This document shows, in pieces, positions 1 to 11,200 of a stretch of 64,000 nucleotides of DNA. The notes below the pieces were generated by a model. It was given only the letters and a program-made list of their open reading frames with translations, was not told the origin of the DNA and searched no databases. The stretch is from positions 42,683,224 through 42,747,223 of the forward strand of contig NC_079206.1 in the NCBI RefSeq assembly GCF_026745355.1. Reading direction: 5' to 3'. Numbering within the stretch: the stretch's first letter is position 1; every line of letters begins with the position of its first letter. Origin of the DNA: Beta vulgaris subsp. vulgaris (taxonomy: Eukaryota; Streptophyta; Magnoliopsida; Caryophyllales; Amaranthaceae). Made by a program: the position numbers and the translations under genes.

Positions 1-320
1 TATGTTAGGACATATATAGTACTAATAGCAACATATATAACCATTAGAGTCAAGAACCATCAATTCTCATGATTTGAAACCCAATTTGGGTAAATGATGG
101 TCATTTAGGGCCAGTTTTAGACTTTCATGTTCATTTTCCTTAAATTCTCATATTTAGCCATATGTTAAGATATATATAGTACTAATAGCTACATATATAA
201 CCATTAGAGTCAAGAAAAACTATTTCTCATGCTTTGAAACCCAATTTGGGTAAATGAAGGTCATTTCGGGCCGATTTTTGACTTCTTAGCTCAACTTTAA
301 TTTCTTTAACCTCCCGTACT
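1..320. repeat. Two-copy tandem repeat, period about 160 bp
   Basis: A block starting tatgttagga at base 1 recurs as tatgttaaga at base 161, followed by the same landmarks in the same order (tatatagtactaatag, ataaccattagagtcaag, cccaatttgggtaaatg). The copies differ by scattered substitutions. The first copy meets the window edge, so more copies may lie to the left. Tandem blocks like this are common next to CACTA termini, but its membership in the neighbouring element is inferred. Confidence 0.75.
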
Positions 321-370
321 TAGTCTCATTATTGACTTCTTATGTGTGTTTCGTTATGAATGTTTTTATA

Positions 371-474
371 AGGTGTTCATCAAGGACAAGCCAAGGGAGG
401 ATTCTTTCACCACCTCCGAGATAAACGAGGTTCGGGATTTGCTTGCACGCTACCTTACCGACACTTGCATGTGA
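371..474 (+). pseudogene. Short coding-like fragment, probably C-terminus of a CACTA-associated protein
   Basis: The plus strand reads an open stretch with the segment SEINEVRDLLARYLTDTC just before a TGA at 472-474. Acidic, helix-like tails of this sort end proteins carried by plant CACTA transposons (Ulp1-like proteases). No start or upstream domain is visible. The family assignment is an inference from flavour and position, not from a recognisable catalytic motif. Confidence 0.3.
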
Positions 475-690
475 GGATGATGTCGCGGCTTTGAGCTTTT
501 TTGTTAGGATTATGTTACTAGCTACACTCACTTTATATGTTTATTTTTTATTTTAGTACTTATTTATAACTTCATTTGTAGTACATTATGAATATCATAT
601 TATATATAATAATACCATTTTGAGTACTTTATACGACAAGTGCGTGAGATATTTTCTAATTAAGGCAGGTTTAGATACAAGCTTTATGTA

Positions 691-691
<1 letters not shown>

Positions 692-764
<73 letters not shown>

Positions 765-769
765 TAAAA
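692..769. repeat. (AT)n microsatellite
   Basis: About 78 bases of nearly pure AT dinucleotides with a few phase slips. Apparent short ORFs of repeated Tyr-Ile across it are artefacts. Confidence 0.95.
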
Positions 770-1009
770 ACCTGATGCGGTTCTGGAGAAAACAGCATCA
801 GATTGTACACCTAGAGGTCCAAAACCTTGGCGCCAAGACCATAATCTGATGCGATTTTTGGGAAAACCGCATTAGATTATTCATTTCTGATGCGGTTTGG
901 GACCGCACCAGATTCATTTACACACCTGCTGCGAGCCCACCTATTGCGGACCAAAACCGCATCCGAAAGCCCATATTTGACCGCATCCCCTTGGGTTTTT
1001 TCCACTAGT
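770..1009 (+). mobile_element. Subterminal and terminal region of a CACTA (En/Spm) transposon
   Basis: The motif CTGATGCGGTTTT and its reverse complement occur about eight times in alternating orientation (near 775, 793, 843, 865, 887, 902, 950 and 980). The block ends in TTTTTTCCACTAGT at 996-1009, which resembles a CACTA terminus read outwards. The last base is C (TAGTC) rather than the canonical TAGTG, so the end has decayed. The opposite end and the transposase are outside the window. Confidence 0.6.
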
Positions 1010-1219
1010 CGAGTGAAATTGGTGCATTCCAAGAAGATGTCTTAAAAAGAAAAATTGCAGTTTGAGAATGTATTTTTAAGCTGGTGAGCTTGTATAGTTT
1101 GTTGTTTCCTTTCTTTGTTCTATAAGGGGGCCAACCTAGTTCTGCTGCTCTTGGCTTGGAAATCTTTAGGTTGTATATTATTTGGCAATTTATACTAATT
1201 CTTATTTAGCAAAAAAAAA
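1010..1219 (+). mobile_element. 5'-truncated LINE, 3' tail with poly(A)
   Basis: Bases 1014-1219 match, in opposite orientation, the 3' tail of the LINE remnant near 24554-24800. Shared blocks include ttctataagggggccaacct and ggcaatttatacta, and the copy ends in a run of nine to ten A near 1210. Only the 3' UTR-like end is present, as expected from abortive reverse transcription. Confidence 0.6.
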
Positions 1220-2212
1220 ATGAATAAAAGAAGTTGTAGTGGTACACCCCAACAGAATGGGGTGGTAGTAGAAAGAAATCATAAGCACCTGCTGGAAACA
1301 ACTAGGTCCCATCTACTTCAAGCCAAGATTACACCTAAATATTGGGGTAGAATGTATTTTGACATTAACATATTTAACAAATACAATGTCTTTGAGGAGT
1401 ATTCACTAGATGACACTTTTGTAAGGTTATTTCATTGCAAGCCTTACCTAACTCATCTCATAATTTTTGGATGATTGTGCTATGCTAGCACTTCACCTAT
1501 TTAGAGATCAAAATTTGATCCAAAAGCGAACATGTGTATATTCCTTTGTTATCATCTTGCTCAAAAGGCATATAACTTCTTGACCTAATTGTTAACAACA
1601 AAATAATCATTTTCAGAGATGTATTTTTCTTTGAAAACATTTCTTATACCATTATTCTACACAAAAAGATCTCTTCTATACACCCCACTCAAATCATTCT
1701 TCATGCAGTCACTGTCTCCATTGATCCTAATATGATTTAATTACCAGAACCTTCACAATCAGACTCTTCTGCTTCTCATATACCTATATCTTTTTCTACC
1801 ACAAATTCTGAATTTCCTACAGTCTCTGTAGTTCCTCATTCATTTTTTCCTAGAAGATCTACAAGAGTGTCACAACCTTCTAATCTCTTGAAAGACTATG
1901 TGTGTTCTTTTATTTAAAGTTCTCATTGGTGCAACATTGTTTCTTCACATGATTTTCCACCTGCTTTTAAGGATTTTGTTGCTAGTTTATTCACATAGCT
2001 TAAGCGTACTTCTTATTTGATTAGAAGCATCTAATGATCCACTGTAGATTGAAGTTATGTGTAAAGAGCTCACAGCTTTGAATGAAAATGAAACATGGGA
2101 TTTAGTTCCTCTTCCAGCAGGCAAGAAACCTATTGGTTTTAATGCGTGCATAGAATTAAGAGGAAGACATATGGTTCATTGGATAGGTGTAAATCAAGAC
2201 ATGTTGCAAAAG

Positions 2213-3625
2213 GCGCAACACCATGCTTTTGACACATTTTGCAGCTTTTTTTAACAAAACACATTTTAACGATTTTCTTGTATCTTTCAACTCTTGAAAT
2301 CCGATTTCAATCATGAAAATATCTTTGAAAATGTTTATTTATTAAAAAAAACAATTAATTATCAGGAATAACTTTTAATAGGATACACGATTATGTGTGT
2401 ATAAGTTGCATGTACTAATATCAGAAGGCCAGTTATTGGTTATGTTATGTTGTTTGGCAACTCTCCCATAAGTTGGAAATCCGAGAATAAGCAGTGTACA
2501 ACATCTAAATCTTCCTGATGAGCCGAATACAGAGTCATGGCTCAAGCTGCTATAGGCAAACTAGCAGGTTGTTTAAATTATCTAATTAATATTAGAACAA
2601 TTCTTTAGGTCTTTGATTAGCAATAATAAGTATGTGCAAGGATGAAAACAGTAAAAACAAGACAATATTGTATGCATATATGAATAATAAATAAACAAAA
2701 AGAAAATGATTAGAATATACAGAAAAGAACGTTTTTTAAATTAAATATCTATATCAGGAAAGAAATAGTTAGTAACTTCAATATTAAATAAAGAATTTAT
2801 TTAAGGACCTTAAAATTATATATTTGCTTGGTCTCAGAGATATATTAATGTGTGAATATGCGTGTTTGTATGTGTTTTTGTTTTGAAGAGTATGAAATTT
2901 TTAGAGAGAATTCGTAAAAGTTCATAAATTGTCGAAGTGTAAAACTATGAAAGTCGTACGAAAACTATGGGAAATCAAAACCTATCTATAGGAAAACAAA
3001 ATATGCACATCATGCAGAGAGTGCGTTAGGCGCATGTCTTTGTATGAAGCACAATTACATGTGTCAAGCGCAGATTGATGCACCTAAGGCAACATATCCA
3101 ATAAGCTATGTAAATGTGGCACATGCACTCTTTTAAAAAAAATAGAAAAGAACATTGTGCGTTACGCGGAGGAGTGTGCCAGGTGCACAACTCTATGTGA
3201 CGCATAGTGCCACATGTCAGGCGCAAATTGGTGTGCCTCAGTTGGACCTGTGCGCTTGGCACACGATGGTACACCAGGCACAACACCATGCTTTTGACAC
3301 ATTTTGCAGCTTTTTTACAAAACGTGTTTTAACGATTTTCTTGTATCTTTCAACTCTAGATTTCCGATTTCAAGCATGAAAATATCTTTGAAAATATTTA
3401 TTTATATATAAAAAAACAATTACTTATCAGGAATAACTTTTAATAGGGAGACACGATTATGTGTCTATAAGTTGCATGTCCTAATACCAGAAGGCCAGTT
3501 ATTGGCTATGTTATGTTGTTTGGCAACTCTCCCATAAGTTGTTGGAAATCCGAGAAGCATTGTACAACATCTAAATCTTCCTGATGAGCCGAATACAGAG
3601 CCATGGCTCAAGCTGCTTCTGAAGT
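2213..3625 (+). repeat. 340-bp direct repeat inside the decayed copia element
   Basis: 2213-2558 and about 3280-3620 are near-identical. Both run from aacaccatgcttttgacaca to tggctcaagctgct. The two copies contain the same slice of RNase H coding sequence, so a stretch of roughly 1.07 kb was duplicated and then diverged. The left copy breaks off at 2558, while the right copy continues into the rest of RNase H. 2560-3270 between them has no identifiable coding content. Confidence 0.8.
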
Positions 3626-4088
3626 GTGCTGGGTTGGTTAGATTGCTCATTGAACTTGGGATCTCCTCTCTTACTCCTATCGCACTTCACTTGTGATAAC
3701 ATGTCAGCTTTGCACATTGCAAAAAAGTCAGTCTTCCATGAAAAGACAAAGCATATAAAAGTGGATTGTCATGTCACATGAGACAAGGTCATTGAAGGTT
3801 TATTACAAATAAGTTATCTTCCAACACAAGACAACCAATAGTAGATATGTTTACCAATGTTCTTTGTGTTGCTCAGCACAAAGAACTACTCTACAAACTA
3901 GGTATAGTTCCTACCTCATCGATCCCTAGTTTGAGGGGTGTTCAAGTTATTACTTCACCTGCCAGATCAGACCTGCCAGCTCATCTAAAACTTGTAACTA
4001 ACTAGTTGCTGAGCAAAACTGAATCAGTTAATTAGTTTGGGAGAGTTAGTTTGATCTCTCTTTTTCTTTCAATATAGATTGATGTATA

Positions 4089-4349
4089 CTTCCTCCGTTT
4101 TAGAAATAGTTGCACCATTTCTATTTTGTGCACTATTCACATCTTACACTTAGATTGTTTTTGGTGATTTATATTTTAGGAAAAACATAGTCACGTGGGG
4201 TCTTGTTAGATTTGTCTCGACGTAAATTATTTTTAATATAAACTTTTTATAATTTTTACTTATTGATAATTAAAGATATTAATGATTGAAATCATACATC
4301 AACTTGCGTAAAAGTTAGAAATGGTGCAACTATTTCTAAACGGAAGAAG
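4089..4349. mobile_element. Stowaway-type MITE inside a copia LTR
   Basis: Terminal inverted repeats of about 32 bp (cttcctccgttttagaaata at the left, its complement at the right) enclose 261 bp and are flanked by TA on both sides (4087-4088 and 4350-4351). The TA target and the CTCCGTTT-type terminus place it with Stowaway (Tc1/mariner) MITEs. It has no coding capacity. Confidence 0.9.
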
Positions 4350-4753
4350 TATACAGGTATGATTGTAGGATTTCATTCCTAAGCTTTTCATTTTATTCTA
4401 TTGAAGAATTTCTCAATGAAGAGAAATCTCTCTAAGAAAAAAGTTCAATAAATTCTTCCATATTCCTTTCAGATTTGTTTACATTTTTCGTAAATCTAAG
4501 TTCATCAATTCTTAATTTTCATCACTCTCGTTGTATAGGTGTTGAAGTTCAAGTGAAATTCTTTAGATAAAAATTAAAATATATAGAAGATATACATAAC
4601 CTCTCATGTAATACCCAGGAGTCAAAAAATGAGGAGAAAAGAATTCAAAGACATTAAGTCAAAGTTATACCAATTGTTTTTTCAAAAAAAAAAAAGGTAT
4701 ACCACTTGTAACCACCAAATAAAGTGTGTTAAATTAGAATAAAAAGACATATA

Positions 4754-4950
4754 ATTCCTCCGTTCTGTTTTAAATGAAACATTTGTTTTTTCTTTTACGT
4801 AATCCAACGTGCCTATTTTATCATTAATATATCATTAGTTGTGCACATGTAAAAAAAATATAAAAAAATTATAATTTAATAACATTTGAGACGAATCTAA
4901 CAAAATCTCACTAAACTATATTTTTTATATTTAAAACAGAACCGAGGGAG
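4754..4950. mobile_element. Stowaway-type MITE
   Basis: Left end TTCCTCCGTTCTGTTTTAAA, right end the complement TTTAAAACAGAACCGAGGGAG, with TA on each side (4752-4753 and 4951-4952). About 197 bp, A+T-rich and non-coding. It lies downstream of the phosphatase gene. Confidence 0.85.
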
Positions 4951-4952
4951 TA

Positions 4953-5268
4953 TACTCACTTATTATTTATCGAGAATACTGGTTACAACTACATACGGAA
5001 AGAAAACTAATGGACAACTCATCGTTGGATGCATAAAAGACATGAAGTAACCTACTCCACGGCCCAACCGCGGCAAGAAGTATGTCGCGACTCGCGACCT
5101 ACCCATACTGAATTACTGATGAAGCAACGCAATATATCATCCGATATGCAAAAGATTGTCATTTACACCAACATTTACCCTAGAAGAATACATTAATCTA
5201 CTAGAGACTGTAATACAAACATCTTATCCCTTGCACTTATGTGAGCTCCCGGAACTGTGTCATTCATT
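4953..5268 (-). other. 3' flank / probable 3' UTR of the phosphatase gene
   Basis: This interval follows the stop codon of the minus-strand phosphatase gene. I see no other gene in it. Part must be 3' UTR, but I could not place a polyadenylation signal with confidence. Confidence 0.4.
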
Positions 5269-8200
5269 TCATCCGGCTAAGGTGTAGGGTTCACAACTAT
5301 CATGAACACATGCCAATACATCTTTGTAGTCTCTAGAGATTGTGAAGGAGTCATAAACTTTAGCATCACTACTTTTCAGATATTCAAACTCCAGAAATGA
5401 ATGATTATGTGCTGTCATCTTCACATATCCAAAATCAAAGTCTCTATAAATACTCCAAATAGTTTTGATCGGGCTAAACTGATTCAAGTGAGATCCTCCG
5501 CCACCCGCAACAACATGAATGGTACCATTCACAACACCTGAGTAGTGAGAAGTTCCATCTTTCACACATTGATTCTGTAGACACAAAGTTAACCATGTTA
5601 ACAGAAAAAAACAAGGCAAATTCTTAGAAAAGACGGTCTAATGATTAAACCTGGTAAACAGGGCAGGTTCTCTCATAATTATGAACATGGCCCCAAAATG
5701 CAAGATCAACTTTGTACTTCTGCCATAGTTTTTGGAGGTCATCTCTGCCCATTGGCTCTTCAAATGACCCCTCCTCTCCAAACCATTTATTAGACGAATA
5801 TCCGAGAGGTCGATGACCAGCAAAGATTAACCAAGGTTGCTTGTGCCTATTTGCTGATGCAAGACATTCTTCAAGGAACTTGTATTGCTCACTACCTGCC
5901 CTCCAGTCATGCTCTGTATCTGCTATACAGAAATGGAACATTCCATAATCTGTTGAGTACCTGAACATTAAAATCTTGTGAGTTTTCTCAAGTTTGAATT
6001 TGTTATTAAGAGCTGTACAGAACTTAAAACATTATAACTCAATTTTGCCTACCAAAACTTAGCTCGATTTTTGGCAGGAACGTAAAATGTTGTTTCAGCA
6101 GGGACACCGCATTCACCACCAGAATCATTATTTGCATAAAAAGATCCAGAATCTGGTACGTCACGCTCATGATTACCACTGAACGTACGATTTGGTCATT
6201 AAGGTGAGTAGAACATACACCTTAGATAGTTAGATATACGATTAAAGTCTTCTAATTTAAACGTAAAATCGAAAAAGACCAGTAAGAACCAAAGGAGCAT
6301 AAACCTTGCAACCATGAAGGGCACAACTGATGCAATGGGCTCTACTTGTGCTGTAAATTGGTCCCATTGTGAGATATATCCATTGGCATATGGCAAATCT
6401 CCTATAAGAAAAACTGCATCAATGTTGTCTATATCTTTAACAAGTTGGTCTGTAGTATTCAGTGCTCCTGGTTGATAGTCAGCATACTCATTTGATCCAT
6501 CACGTTCACCCTTCAATACAAGATTAGGAAACAAATTGTCATCGTGTTATTCAACGTACACGTACTGTGAAATCTACTACACAACAAGAGATACCTTTCC
6601 CATATCACCAAATATAACAACACGTTGTAATGAGCTTTCTCCGGGAACTGGAGGTGATTTAAATTTGTAGTTCTTGCTCCAAACATAGGAACCATTTGAT
6701 AATTTATGACCCAATCTATAAGAATATCTGGATAGTAACCAATAATGGGAAGTCAGGTATAATCATTGTTAAAAATCTTATAATAATTAATGAGGCCAGG
6801 TTTAAGACATTATAGTATTATACATACAATGTGTTTGGCCAGAGTTCTTTCAGAAAGCTAGTGTGTATAAATCCAGGATCCCGCCAACCAACTGTTCGCG
6901 CAGGTGAAGCTTCACAATAACCAAAATTTTCAGTTAGTCTGCAAATTACGTTTTAGCACTTCTGAGATCTTGTTTTAGCAGAAACCAAAGCATACCGCAC
7001 ATATGTTTGCGAGTATATGTAAAAGTTCCAGCAGGTGATTGAATGGTAGCTTCATCTAGACGCCCCCATTCAACAAAAGGAACAGCTTCACCTATGTTGT
7101 ACCCACTTGTCCATGTCACTGTCATCTGTACAACCACAAAGTGCATATATATGGATTAGTATATCATAATTATTGGTTTGCGAAGTATCTTATTTCAAAG
7201 ACTTGAGCATATTCCAAGGTCCTCAACTTCATTGTTTTTTCTGTTGTAATGGACCAGAAACTTTTAATGTTTGATGTTAAGGACTTGTTATATAACAACT
7301 ATGATTAACAAAAAGAATTTGAAAGCTTAGGGTCCATAACAATGATCGTAGGATTATGCTCAAGTTCTCTTTGGTTTTAATTGAAGAAAAAAACATATAT
7401 TTTAATTTGTTTCTTTTTATTAGCAACATTTCTACTCTTTCATTACTCATGTACTGACCTTCAAAGTGTTACAGACATGGATGGCTCATGGCAGCATGTA
7501 CAATGTATAATGGTGTTACATTCATCTTAATGTATATTTTCAAGATATCAACTTTGGTAGTATTTAATAATCGATCATTGAACATAATTGACCTGATGAT
7601 ATTTTCTGGTTTTTGCAAGGGACGGTAACATTTTCAAATTTATGAGACTTATTACTTATCTAACTCTTCTCAACCACCTAGTTCATAGATATATATGTAA
7701 CTCAGGAGATATTTCTCTCCTTGATGAGCTGGCACATTCTGTTATAAGCTTGTTAGTTTGTTATAGAAGTTGTTATAATTCAGTTAGTTAGAAGTTTTCT
7801 CTAGCTTAGAACTTCTTGTATAAATAAATCTTTAGGCTGTATTTTTCTTTTGAGAGTTTATGAAATAAAGATGAAGAGTTTCTCTCTCTAAATTCATTGA
7901 GATAATTTTCTGTTATCTCTTCATGGTATCAGAGCTACACGCTCAATATTGATCGAATTTTTCGATTTTTTTTTTTGATTGTATTCAATCAATTCTTACA
8001 GAAATCAAGATAATTCTTGCTGAAATTCTTCAATTTCCTTACATCAAATCAACGTTTTAGTTGATTATTTTTCAATTGAATCAACAATTTGAGTTGATTT
8101 TCTCCAATTTTAATCTTCATTTGCAAGATTATTCGATTTCTTGATTCTGAAAATGACAGAAACCTCTCAAAATTCTGTTTCTCAACCTCAGACAACAATG

Positions 8201-11200
8201 CTAGGATATACAGACAAGTATTTCTTAGGATCCGGAGATCAACCTGATCAACACCTTGGTGCTCATAAGCTTAATGGTGATAATTTCCTTACTTGGAATC
8301 GTGGAATCAGATTAGCTTTGGGAGCTAAGAATAAACTGACATTCATTGATGGAAAATCTCCTAGACCTCCATCTAATTCTGAAGAACTGCAGAAATGGTT
8401 AAGGAATGATTACATGATTCAGTCATGGTTACTAAATTCCATGGACAAGGTGATTGCAGAAGGATTTATTCTACAACAATCTGCCAATCAGTTGTATGAA
8501 GAAATTATTGAAAGGTATGGACAATCTAATGCACCTCAATTGTTTGAATTACATAAACAATTGTCATCTATCTCTCAAGGTTCTGATTCTATTGTTCAAT
8601 ACTATTCTAAACTGAAAAGAATTTGGGATGAAATACAATTGTTAGATGGATTTCCTGATTGTGAGTGTGGAGCATTAGAAAAATGTACTTGTGGAATTTT
8701 AAAGAAAGTTTTAGCTGCTGATCAGAAACAAAAGCTAATTCAATTGCTGGTTGGATTAGAAAAAGGATATGATACTGTTACAACAAACATATTAAGTATG
8801 GATCCTTACCTAATGTGAATAGAGCATATTACATGCTTTACAAGTTGAGAGACAGAATAGGCTTAATGTTCAGCAAGAATCTTCTCTACAAAACCAGTGC
8901 ATTTGTGCTATGAGACAACAAGCACCTCAGGGATCTATAATACAATAATCCTTCTCAGTATGACAGAAGAGATGGGAAGAGGTTCAAGATTGATAAATCT
9001 AGTAGAAAATGTGATTATTGCAAGAAAACTGGTCACACTATGGATCAATGTTTCAAGTTGACTGGTGTGTATCCAGATTGGTTTCTTAATATGAAAAACA
9101 AGTCTACTGGTGTTACTGCCACCACTAAATTGGCTGCACATGTTGGAGAACTTGGTAATAGCACTGAATTTGCTGGCAATACACCTTTAGATCTTTCTGA
9201 AGGAGGTGTTAATGGTTCTACTACACACACTCAAGTTGATTCTGCTCTTGTCCAAGCTGTTTACAAGGAAATGATGAAGATGGTGAAAGGTCAAGCTTCT
9301 CAAAATGCTTCAGACTTCAATCATTCAGTAAACTTTGCAGGTATAATCACTGCTTCCAATGCTAATTCATTGCCACTTTTGCATGATAAAGTAGCTTGGA
9401 TTGTAGACACTGGAGCAACAGATCATATGATCTGGGATAGAAGCTTATTTGCTTCACATAATTTATTACATACACCTATTAAAGTTGGTCTACCTGATGG
9501 TACTACCAAGTTAGTGCATATAACTGGCACTGTTCAACTTACTGATAAAATCATCTTGAAAAATGTATTGTTAATACCTGATTTCACTCACAATCTTCTT
9601 TCTGTTAGTAAGCTTTTGTCTCAAAATCATTTGCTTGCTATATTCACATCTTCTTCATACCAATTTCAGGACCCTACAACTAAAGATATTCTGGCAATTG
9701 GATATCAACAGGCTGGCTTATATAAGTTCAGTACTGTTTCTTCCTCTTCAAACTCATCTGCTGTTGATCTAGCTTTGTTAAATAACAGTTTCCATGTTGG
9801 CATTTCTGTACCTAGTTTTAGTCTTCTACATGCTAGACTAGGTCACTTATCAGTACAAAAAATGTCAAAGCTACCAATTTCTTTCAAACAGAATAATATG
9901 GCAGATTTTTGTTGTGAACCTTGTATATTTGCTAAGTCTCATAACTCACCTTTTCCTGTTTCTACTTCTCATGCTGGTGCTATCTTTCACTTAGTTCATG
10001 TGGACCTTTGGGGTCCATATAGACACTCTTCTTTATCAGGTGCTACATATTTTTTAACAATACTTGATGATTTTTCAAGAACTACTTGGACTCATTTGGT
10101 CCATTCTAAAACTCAAATACCTACTTTGATCAAAGATTTCATTGCTTATGTTGAGACTCAATTTGATACTTCTATTAAAATCATTAGAAGTGACAATGGG
10201 ACTGAGATTTTTCAGGAAGCTTGTTCTTCCTTGTTTGCTAGCAAAGGCATTATTCATCAAAGAAGTTTGCCTGGTAAACCTCAACAAAATGGCAGGGTTG
10301 AAAGGAAGCATAAGCATCTCCTTGAAACTGCCAGGGCTTTAAAATTTCATGCTGCTCTTCCAAATAAATTTTGGGGTGAATGTCTTTTGGCTTCTACTTA
10401 CCTCATTAATCTCATGCCTTCTTCTGTATTACAATGGATTACACCATATGAATGCTTAATGAAACAACCACCTTCTTATGATCATTTGAAGGTTATTGGT
10501 TGTTTATGCTATGCTTCTTGCAAATCTTCTGATAAGTTTGCTCCTAGGGCTAGGAAATGTGTTTTCTTAGGTTATCCCTATGGCCAAAAAGGGTACAAAT
10601 TATATGATTTACAATCTCACAAAATCATTCTCAGTAGAGATGTTAAGTTTCAGGAAGATATTTTTCCTTTTAAAATTTCTTCTTCTTCCCAAACTGATTC
10701 CTCTTCACCATCTACTTCTATGGTTAATCCTGCATTACATGATGATGATATTCCTCATTTTTTCTCACCTAATTTTTCTACATCTTCTACCTCTCCTCTA
10801 CCTACATCTTCTCCCACATCTTCTACTCTTAATTCTCCTGCATTACATGATGATGATGCTTTTTCTTCTCTTAATTCTCCTGCACAATCTTCTACTGATA
10901 TTGTTCTTCCATCTTCTAGCACTCAAGTTACAGAACCTGTTTGTTCTCCTATAAGAAGATCTTCTAGACAACCTATTCCTTCTACCAAATACACAGATTT
11001 TGTTCTTGCTAAACCTCTTATTCCTCCTTCTTCTTCTTCTAATTCTTCTTCCTTTAATGTCTTTCAATGTCCTGAACTTTCTTCCTTACCTACTGACCAT
11101 CTTGCTAGCTTAGCAAATGTTCTCTCTACTGTTGAGCCTTCTTCTTATGCTCAAGCCAAGACTGATCCTAGATGGGTGGATGCTATGCATAAAGAGTTGG

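Larger units (their letters stand above)
1220..4590 (+). mobile_element. Decayed Ty1/copia retrotransposon (integrase to 3' LTR)
   Basis: Recognisable copia pieces occur in order on the plus strand. 1236-1474 is an integrase C-terminal piece (GTPQQNGVVVERNHKHLLE). 2042-2160 is the start of the reverse transcriptase (CKELTALNENETWDLVPLP). 3480-3935 is RNase H ([13 protein letters not shown], then [12 protein letters not shown]). A polypurine tract (ttgaggggtg, 3931-3940) is followed by an LTR-like sequence from 3939 to roughly 4550. Frames are broken by many stops, and most of the reverse transcriptase is missing. The LTR is interrupted by a Stowaway MITE. The 5' LTR, gag and protease are absent. 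Confidence 0.8.

Noticed and set aside
595..810. 71-codon minus-strand frame over the AT microsatellite
   Set aside because: Tyr-Ile repeats arise from the dinucleotide run; no coding signal.
7924..7935. tRNA-Met-like sequence (also at 30349 and 45009)
   Set aside because: Only 12 bases, the complement of the tRNA end; these are primer-binding sites, not tRNA genes.
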